A DNA stretch of 64,000 bases, taken from the NCBI RefSeq assembly GCF_030813695.1, contig NZ_JAUSVA010000002.1, positions 3,968,001 through 4,032,000 on the forward strand, in the 5' to 3' direction. The notes beneath the pieces were generated by a model. It was not told where the DNA came from, made no database searches, and worked only from the letters and a program-made list of their open reading frames with translations. Positions 58,145 to 64,000 of this stretch are shown here, one piece after another (positions within the stretch are counted from its first letter, which is position 1; every line of letters starts with the position of its first letter). Made by a program: the position numbers and the translations under genes. The DNA comes from Kitasatospora herbaricolor (GTDB lineage: Bacteria; Actinomycetota; Actinomycetes; Streptomycetales; Streptomycetaceae).

Positions 58145-58972
58145 CTACTTGCCGCCGGACGCCAGCTCCCGCGAACGGTCCCGGGCCGCCTCCAGGGCGC
58201 CGAGCAGGGCCGCCCGGACACCGTGGTTCTCCAGCTCGCGGATGGCCGCGATGGTGGTGCCGGCCGGCGAGGTGACGGCCTCCCGCAGCTTGACCGGGTG
58301 CTCGCCGGAGTCGCGCAGCATCACGGACGCGCCGATCGCGGACTGCACGATCAGGTCGTGGGCGACGTGCCGGGGCAGGCCGAGCAGGATGCCCGCGTCC
58401 GTCATCGCCTCGACCAGGAAGTAGAAGTACGCCGGGCCGGAGCCGGACAGCGCGGTGGCCGCGTCCTGCTGGGACTCGGGCAGTCGCAGGGCCTTGCCGA
58501 CCGAACGGAAGATCTCCTCCGCGCGCTCCAGGTGCGCCTCGGTGGCGTGCGAGCCGCCGGAGATCACCGACATGCCCTCGTCCACCAGCACCGGCGTGTT
58601 GGGCATCACCCGGACGACGGGGGTGCCGACCGCGAGCCGTGCCTCGAACCAGCGGGTGGGGATGCCGGCCGCCGCCGAGATGACCAGCCGGTCGGTGCCG
58701 ACGTGCGGGGCGAGTTCCTCCAGCAGGGTGCCCATGTCCTGCGGCTTCACCGCGAGGATCAGGGTGTCGGCGAGCTTCGCGGCCTCCGCGTTGGTCACCA
58801 CGCCGACGCCGTACGTCGAGGCCAGCTCGGCCGCGCGCTCCGGGCGCCGGGCGGTGACCATGACGTCCGCCGGGTCCTTGCCGGCCCGCAGCAGGCCGGA
58901 GAGCAGTGCCTCGCCGATCTTCCCGGTGCCGAGGAAGGCGATCTTCTGTCCCTGTGCTGCGCTGCTGCTCAT
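58145..58972 (-). CDS. proC: Pyrroline-5-carboxylate reductase ProC
   Basis: 275 residues. ProC makes proline from pyrroline-5-carboxylate with NAD(P)H. The Rossmann loop is FLGTGKIGEAL at 13-23, RVMPNTPVLVDEGMS and the C-terminal signature ALSGSGPAYFYFLVEAMTDA and LREAVTSPAGTT are present. GGAG lies five bases before the ATG. Upstream of the HAD gene, 44 bp apart, so probably one operon. Confidence 0.96.
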   Translation of the reverse strand: MSSSAAQGQKIAFLGTGKIGEALLSGLLRAGKDPADVMVTARRPERAAELASTYGVGVVTNAEAAKLADTLILAVKPQDMGTLLEELAPHVGTDRLVISAAAGIPTRWFEARLAVGTPVVRVMPNTPVLVDEGMSVISGGSHATEAHLERAEEIFRSVGKALRLPESQQDAATALSGSGPAYFYFLVEAMTDAGILLGLPRHVAHDLIVQSAIGASVMLRDSGEHPVKLREAVTSPAGTTIAAIRELENHGVRAALLGALEAARDRSRELASGGK

Positions 58973-59270
58973 GGCCGCTCCTTCGTACCGTCCCGACTCG
59001 GTGCTGCGGCCATCCTCGCACCGGTGCCCGCGCGGGCGGGTGCCGGTCCAGCCCGTGGGCAGCTCCGGGCCCGGCCGTTCCGCTCCCGAACACCGGGCCC
59101 GGGGCGGCGGGTTCGGCCGGGCCCGGGCCGGCCGTCCGGCGGGGCCGTCCGCGGCCCCGGAGGCGCCGGCGGCCCCGCCGCGGGGAGGTCCGCGCGGCCC
59201 TCCCGGCGTAGGGGGAAACTCGGGGTTCTCCCCTATGGCTTCCCGCGCACCGGCGGAGCACCGTGGAGAC

Positions 59271-59717
59271 ATGGCACACGGAGACTTGTCCCGACGCGAA
59301 AATCAGCAGCTCGCCGTCGCCTCCGCGACGATGGGCCCGTGGCGGACGGCCGCGGGAGTCGGTGCGGTGGTGGGCGCCGCGGCGCTCGGGGTCGATCTGA
59401 TCACCGGGCACTGGTCCATGAGCATGCTCGCCGGCCCGGCCGGCTGGGCACTGTTCTTCTTCTTCCTGGTCGGCACCGTCGGCGGGCGGCTCCGCACCGA
59501 CACCGGGGACCGGCGGATCCGGCGCTGGGCCGGCGAGCACCCGTGGCAGGCCGCGATGCCCGCCGCCGGGGCCCTGCTGGTCCTCAACACGCTCGCGCAG
59601 ACCTTCCTCGGGGACGCGAGCCTGATCGGCGCCTTCCTGGTGTCGCTGCTGCCGGCCGGTCTGCTGCTGGCGGTCGCCGGCGTGGTGGGTTCGGTGAAGC
59701 AGGCCCGCGAGAAGTGA
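59271..59717 (+). CDS. Small four-helix membrane protein of unknown function
   Basis: 148 residues with four hydrophobic segments (AAGVGAVVGAAALGVDLITG, AGPAGWALFFFFLVGTVGG, AAMPAAGALLVLNTLAQTFLG, and IGAFLVSLLPAGLLLAVAGV). GGAG lies just before the ATG. No domain recognised. Divergent from proC with 298 bp between starts. Confidence 0.82.
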   Translation: MAHGDLSRRENQQLAVASATMGPWRTAAGVGAVVGAAALGVDLITGHWSMSMLAGPAGWALFFFFLVGTVGGRLRTDTGDRRIRRWAGEHPWQAAMPAAGALLVLNTLAQTFLGDASLIGAFLVSLLPAGLLLAVAGVVGSVKQAREK

Positions 59718-59909
59718 GCCCGGCGGGCGGCCGAGCGCCCCGGGCCCGGGACCACGGGGGTGTTCCGGGGCCCGGGGCTCGGAACGGTGCCGGGGAGACG
59801 CGGCCCGGCGGCGGACACACCGGTCGCTATCGGTCCGAACCCACCGCCCGTCGCCCGGACTTGTGCCCCTGATCATCGGGGTGTCACCCGGCGTCGGCAT
59901 ACTGACGCG

Positions 59910-61253
59910 ATGCCGACAGTCGAAGATCCGGATCCCCGCCGTTCCGAGGGGTCCGACCCGGACGGGAGCGACCCGTTCGAGAACCTCGTCCTGGACGAGG
60001 AGTTCGTCAAGGGTGCCACCGTGAAGGAGCAGGCCGGGCGCACCCGGATGCTCGCCGCGCGCTGGAAGGACCAGCCGCCGGTGGACCCGGGGGCCCGCCG
60101 CACCGTCCTCGACCCGACACCGGCCCGGCCGAAGCGCCGGCTGCGCCGCGCGCCCGCGCCGGTCGACGCCTGGGGCACGCCCCGGCGCCGGGGCCGGGAC
60201 CTGCGCGCGCCGCTGTTCGTACTCCTCACCGTCGCGGTCCTGCTCGCCGTGCTCAACCTGGACGGCCTGCGGGACTGGTACCGGGGCACGCGGGGCGGCC
60301 TGCCCACCTCCGCCCCCTCGGTCGCCCCGGAGACGGCCCGACCCGGCTCGGCGCCCCCGTCGCTGGCCGCGCAGAGCCCGACCGTGGACCACCCGTGGGC
60401 GGGCTCGCCCGCCGAGGGCTGGCCGGCCGGCCCGGGCGCGATCGAGCTGCCCCCGGCGCAGGCGGTCGGGGCGTTCGACGCGGATCAGGTCGCGGCCCAG
60501 CTGAAGCTGGTCAAGGACTTCCTGGTGGCGTCCAACCTGGACCCGGCGGTGATCGCCGGGGGCCGCCCGGAGACCGCGCTGGACCTGCTGGACCGGGAGG
60601 AGCGGGACGCCGCCGTCCGGGGGCTGGACCACCCGGACGGGACGGCCGACGCCACCTCCCTGTTCAGCCGCTTCGACCCGCGCGACGCGATCCCGGTGGG
60701 TGACGTCCGGGTCCTCGGCCGGATGAGCGTGGAGGGCGACGGCGAGCGGGGCGTGCTGATCCACACCGACTTCAGCTTCGTGTACGCGCTGCGCCCCGGC
60801 CCGGAGGCCGGGCGGCCGCTGCCCGGCACCAAGCCGCCGGCGAGCGCCCGGCCGGCCGCTCCGGAGAACTCGGCCGCCGCGAAGCCGGTGGCCTGGACGA
60901 TCGCCGCGAAGCCGGTGGCCCGGACGATCGCCGTGGCCGAGGAGGTCGGCGGGAGCACCCGGACCGCCCGCACCGTCGTGCGGCGGGCTGACACCTACCG
61001 CTTCTACGATCCGGCCCGCTACCGGACCAACCCCAAGAAGATCAACTTCGCGGAGTTCCGCGGCGACGTGGCCAACACCGCCTGCCACGTCCAGGACGGC
61101 TTCTACCACCCGTACTTCGAGCAGTTCGCGGTGCCGGCCCCGCCCGGGCAGACGCCCCACGGGCCCGCCACCGACCCGTACGACCGGAGCACGCCGGCCC
61201 CCGTCCCCGACCCGAGCGCGGGCCCGGAGTGCGGCACCATCAGCCGCAGCTGA
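59910..61253 (+). CDS. Single-span membrane protein with large external domain, unknown function
   Basis: 447 residues. An acidic then Arg-rich cytoplasmic region of about 100 residues, one membrane segment near 102-117 (LFVLLTVAVLLAVLNLDGL), and an external domain of about 320 residues. The external part includes TADATSLFSRFDP, RGVLIHTDFSFVYALRPG and ADTYRFYDPARYRTNPKKIN and two cysteines. A nine-residue tandem duplication (AAKPVAWTI / AAKPVARTI) is encoded by a 27-bp repeat at about 60877-60930. Codon bias is good; no family recognised. A CATACT hexamer just before the ATG suggests a leaderless mRNA. Confidence 0.85.
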   Translation: MPTVEDPDPRRSEGSDPDGSDPFENLVLDEEFVKGATVKEQAGRTRMLAARWKDQPPVDPGARRTVLDPTPARPKRRLRRAPAPVDAWGTPRRRGRDLRAPLFVLLTVAVLLAVLNLDGLRDWYRGTRGGLPTSAPSVAPETARPGSAPPSLAAQSPTVDHPWAGSPAEGWPAGPGAIELPPAQAVGAFDADQVAAQLKLVKDFLVASNLDPAVIAGGRPETALDLLDREERDAAVRGLDHPDGTADATSLFSRFDPRDAIPVGDVRVLGRMSVEGDGERGVLIHTDFSFVYALRPGPEAGRPLPGTKPPASARPAAPENSAAAKPVAWTIAAKPVARTIAVAEEVGGSTRTARTVVRRADTYRFYDPARYRTNPKKINFAEFRGDVANTACHVQDGFYHPYFEQFAVPAPPGQTPHGPATDPYDRSTPAPVPDPSAGPECGTISRS

Positions 61254-61266
61254 CCGGACGGAGGGC

Positions 61267-61809
61267 TCAGCCCCGCCGCCTGCCGCGGCCCGGCGCCCTG
61301 GTGTCGGGCCGCCGGCTGCGGTTGGCCTGGCGCCGCTCGAACCGCTGGAGGGCCTCCTCGTGGCGGGCCCGCTCGACCGCCTCGCCGGGAGCCTCGACCA
61401 GGCTGCGGGCGAAGTAGGCGAGCAGCGCGCCCACCCCGCCGATGATCCAGACCGCGCCGAGCGACTTGTCCTCGGCCATCCAGCCGGTGAGCGACTCCCG
61501 GCCCTCGCTCAGCAGCTTCCAGTTGCGCAGGGCCGCCAGGCAGGAGCAGATCGCGACGGCGGCGACCAGCAGGCCGTGGACGAAGCCCCCGGCGTCCGAC
61601 ATCTGCACGCCCTGGACGCCGAAGCGCAGCAGCAGCGCGCCGGTGGCCGCGGCCAGCAGGGCGCCCACGGGGACGAGCACCCGGCGCAACCGGTAGTCGG
61701 AGCCGCGCCCGACCCAGCTGGTGCCGAACCAGCGGATGCCCGCCGGTGCGGGGGCGCCCTCGGGGGCGGGGCCGGCCGGGCTGCTGCTGGGGGTGGGGTG
61801 CTCGCTCAC
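61267..61809 (-). CDS. Membrane protein of unknown function
   Basis: 180 residues from a GTG. About three membrane segments (VLVPVGALLAAATGALLLRF, GGFVHGLLVAAVAICSCLAA, AVWIIGGVGALLAYFARSLV) and a basic C-terminal tail (EEALQRFERRQANRSRRP). No domain recognised. Convergent with the previous gene (13 bp) and downstream of ilvD, but separated from it by a terminator. Confidence 0.82.
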   Translation of the reverse strand: MSEHPTPSSSPAGPAPEGAPAPAGIRWFGTSWVGRGSDYRLRRVLVPVGALLAAATGALLLRFGVQGVQMSDAGGFVHGLLVAAVAICSCLAALRNWKLLSEGRESLTGWMAEDKSLGAVWIIGGVGALLAYFARSLVEAPGEAVERARHEEALQRFERRQANRSRRPDTRAPGRGRRRG

Positions 61810-61842
61810 GGATCCGATTATCACCCGCCCGGCCCGGAACCA

Positions 61843-61879
61843 CGTAGGAGCCGCCCCGGCTGCCGGGGCGGCTCCTACG
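61843..61879. terminator. Terminator after ilvD
   Basis: 18-bp perfect arms around a single base, 50 bases beyond the ilvD stop and 33 bases before the next gene on the same strand. Confidence 0.85.
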
Positions 61880-61928
61880 ACGTCCTGCCTGTCACCGCCT
61901 GCTGGTCCTGGCGACCCGCGGGGTGCGG

Positions 61929-63773
61929 TCAGCCGAGCTTGCTGACGTCCCGGACGGCGCCCTTGTCGGCCGAGGTGGCCATCGCCGCGTACGCCTTGAG
62001 CGCCTGGCTGACCTCGCGCTGCCGGTTCTTCGGCCGGTAGCCGCCCTCGGACTCCAGCTTCAGCCGGCGCTCGTGCAGCTCCTCGAAGGAGACCTGCAGG
62101 TCGACCTTCCGGGCCGGGATGTCGATCGAGATGATGTCGCCGTCCTCGACCAGCGCGATGGCCCCGCCGGATGCCGCCTCGGGCGAGGCGTGGCCGATGG
62201 AGAGGCCCGAGGTGCCGCCGGAGAACCGGCCGTCGGTGATCAGCGCGCAGGCCTTGCCCAGGCCCCGGCCCTTGAGGAAGGAGGTCGGGTAGAGCATCTC
62301 CTGCATGCCGGGGCCTCCCTTGGGGCCCTCGTAGCGGATGACGACCACGTCGCCCTCCTTGACCCGCTTGGTCAGGATCGCGTCGACGGCGTCCTCCTGG
62401 GACTCCAGCACCACGGCCGGGCCGCTGAAGGTCCAGATCGACTCGTCGACGCCGGCCGTCTTCACGATGCAGCCGTCCTCGGCGAGGTTGCCGTAGAGCA
62501 CCGCGAGGCCGCCCTCGACGGAGTAGGCGTGCTCGACGCTGCGGATGCAGCCGCCCGCCGCGTCGGTGTCCAGGGTGTCCCAGCGCTCGGACTGCGAGAA
62601 GGCGGTGGCCGAGCGGACGCAGCCCGGGGCGGCGTGGAACAGCTCGACGGCCTCCGGCGACGGCGAGCCGCCGCGGATGTCCCAGCCCTTCAGCCACTCG
62701 TCGAGCGAGCCGGAGTGCACGGTGTGCACGTCCTCGTTCAGCAGCCCGCCGCGGTAGAGCTCGCCGAGGATCGCGGGGACGCCGCCGGCCCGGTGGACGT
62801 CCTCCATGTAGTACTTGCCGTTGGGCGCGACCTTCGACAGGCACGGCACCTTGCGCGAGATGGCGTCGATGGCCCGCATGTCGAAGTCCACCTCGGCCTC
62901 CTGGGCCGCGGCGAGCAGGTGCAGGATCGTGTTGGTGGAGCCGCCCATCGCGATGTCCAGCGCCATGGCGTTCTCGAACGCGGCGCGGGTGGCGATGTTG
63001 CGCGGCAGGACGGAGTAGTCGTCCTGGTGGTAGTGCCGCTTGGTGATGTCGACGATGGTGCGGCCGGCGTCCTCGTACAGCGCCTTGCGGGCGGTGTGGG
63101 TGGCCAGCACCGAGCCGTTGGCGGGCAGCGAGAGGCCGATCGCCTCGGTCAGGCAGTTCATCGAGTTGGCGGTGAACATGCCCGAGCACGACCCGCAGGT
63201 CGGACAGGCGTTCTCCTCGATGATGGCGATGTCCTCGTCCGAGACGTTCTCGTTGACGGCGTCGGAGATCGCGTTGACCAGGTCGAGCTTGCGGACGGTG
63301 CCGTCCACCAGGACGGCCTGGCCGGCCTCCATCGGGCCGCCGGAGACGAAGACGGTCGGGATGTTGAGGCGCAGCGCGGCCATCAGCATGCCCGGGGTGA
63401 TCTTGTCGCAGTTCGAGATGCAGATCAGGGCGTCCGCGCAGTGCGCGTTGACCATGTACTCGACCGAGTCGGCGATCAGGTCGCGCGAGGGCAGCGAGTA
63501 CAGCATGCCGGCGTGGCCCATCGCGATGCCGTCGTCCACCGCGATGGTGTTGAACTCGCGGGGGATGCCGCCGGCCGCCTGGACGGCCTCGGAGACGATC
63601 CGGCCGACCGGCTGCAGGTGGGTGTGGCCCGGCACGAACTCGGTGAAGGAGTTGGCCACCGCGATGATCGGCTTGCCGAAGTCCTCGCGGGCTACGCCGG
63701 CCGCCCGGAGAAGCGCCCGGGCGCCTGCCATGTTGCGACCGTGGGTGACCGTACGGGACTTCAGCTCGGGCAC
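61929..63773 (-). CDS. ilvD: Dihydroxy-acid dehydratase IlvD
   Basis: 614 residues. IlvD dehydrates dihydroxy acids in valine, isoleucine and pantothenate precursor synthesis. The iron-sulfur ligands are in [11 protein letters not shown] and [17 protein letters not shown]; the C-terminal [20 protein letters not shown] is diagnostic. The length is that of the long, E. coli-like [4Fe-4S] form and not the shorter plant/mycobacterial form. ATG at 63771-63773 with GGAG upstream. Confidence 0.97.
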   Translation of the reverse strand: MPELKSRTVTHGRNMAGARALLRAAGVAREDFGKPIIAVANSFTEFVPGHTHLQPVGRIVSEAVQAAGGIPREFNTIAVDDGIAMGHAGMLYSLPSRDLIADSVEYMVNAHCADALICISNCDKITPGMLMAALRLNIPTVFVSGGPMEAGQAVLVDGTVRKLDLVNAISDAVNENVSDEDIAIIEENACPTCGSCSGMFTANSMNCLTEAIGLSLPANGSVLATHTARKALYEDAGRTIVDITKRHYHQDDYSVLPRNIATRAAFENAMALDIAMGGSTNTILHLLAAAQEAEVDFDMRAIDAISRKVPCLSKVAPNGKYYMEDVHRAGGVPAILGELYRGGLLNEDVHTVHSGSLDEWLKGWDIRGGSPSPEAVELFHAAPGCVRSATAFSQSERWDTLDTDAAGGCIRSVEHAYSVEGGLAVLYGNLAEDGCIVKTAGVDESIWTFSGPAVVLESQEDAVDAILTKRVKEGDVVVIRYEGPKGGPGMQEMLYPTSFLKGRGLGKACALITDGRFSGGTSGLSIGHASPEAASGGAIALVEDGDIISIDIPARKVDLQVSFEELHERRLKLESEGGYRPKNRQREVSQALKAYAAMATSADKGAVRDVSKLG

Positions 63774-63938
63774 TGTGCTCCACTCCTTCGGAGGCTGCTG
63801 CGGCCGACTGCGCTGGTGGGAGGGTGCAGGGCCGCTGTTAGCTATCGAGCGTACGCCTCAGGTCCAGCGCGCGGACGCTCCGTCCGCGATGCGGTCAGTG
63901 CGGGTCGTACCGTGACCGGCCCCGGCGGCGCCGGCGCG
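63774..63938. other. ilvD upstream region
   Basis: 165 bp, no gene. The segment 63830-63860 is the least GC-rich and probably contains the ilvD promoter. No leader peptide or attenuator was recognised. Confidence 0.45.
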
Positions 63939-64000
63939 TCAGCCCCCGGTGACCGCGACCGTGAGGTCCAGGACGTACGGCTCGGTGACCCAGCCGTCCG
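63939..64000 (-). CDS. C-terminal end of an unidentified gene, partial
   Basis: The last 20 codons before a TGA at 63939-63941 read DGWVTEPYVLDLTVAVTGG at the end, with strong GC3 bias. The rest lies beyond the right edge, so no function can be given. Confidence 0.45.
   Translation of the reverse strand, partial: DGWVTEPYVLDLTVAVTGG

Overview
The window reads as chromosomal DNA of a filamentous actinomycete of the Streptomycetaceae (Streptomyces or Kitasatospora). The base composition is very GC-rich with strong third-position bias. The window carries chaplins, rodlins, BldN with its anti-sigma factor RsbN, a futalosine-type menaquinone locus, a Rex-hemACD operon and an AfsA-type butyrolactone locus. 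I cannot decide the genus from sequence alone. No tRNA, rRNA, CRISPR array, transposase or phage gene was seen.

Region 1 (1-14.9 kb) holds a truncated YkuD-like protein, the menaquinone genes mqnE, a UbiX-type gene, mqnP and a UbiD-type gene, and a serine/threonine dehydratase with its Lrp/AsnC regulator. The menaquinone genes are split by a metal-dependent cyclase, a MOSC protein, a VOC protein and two large secreted beta-helix paralogues. These paralogues come from a 2.5 kb tandem duplication that includes promoter and terminator, and both appear to start at a non-canonical ATC codon. Region 2 (15-22.3 kb) holds an acyl-CoA carboxylase beta/epsilon pair, then a butyrolactone-signalling island: two TetR receptor-like genes overlapping tail to tail, an AfsA-family synthase, an NAD-dependent reductase-like protein and a small unknown protein. 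A good match to the receptor-binding ARE element lies between one receptor gene and afsA. Region 3 (22.8-30.5 kb) is the System II cytochrome c maturation operon resA-ccdA-resB-ccsB, then a histidine phosphatase, hemL and a conserved small protein.

Region 4 (30.7-39.6 kb) is an exported and cell-surface region. It has a PIG-V-like membrane glycosyltransferase, a frameshifted DUF4291 gene, a GDSL esterase with a ricin-type lectin domain, four short chaplins, two rodlins, two secreted unknown proteins and an 85-residue secreted peptide built on a 15-residue repeat. Region 5 (39.6-50 kb) is hemB, a hemD/cobA fusion, hemC, hemA and rex in one minus-strand operon with a Rex operator upstream of rex, then an exonuclease, a glutaredoxin-like protein, a HAD phosphatase and bldN. 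Region 6 (50-64 kb) holds rsbN, an acyltransferase/epimerase pair, the tiny ribosomal protein bS22, a small excisionase-like DNA-binding protein, acuC, an MFS transporter, a HAD phosphatase, proC, three membrane proteins and ilvD, ending in a few codons of another gene.

Themes: redox and respiration (menaquinone, cytochrome c maturation, heme, Rex) lie next to development (BldN/RsbN, with its known output classes the chaplins and rodlins about 10-14 kb away). From memory of S. coelicolor gene order, the left part resembles the SCO447x-449x region and the right part SCO3316-SCO3345, so the chaplin/rodlin region may sit at or near a rearrangement junction. All functional calls come from reading the sequence; no database search was run.
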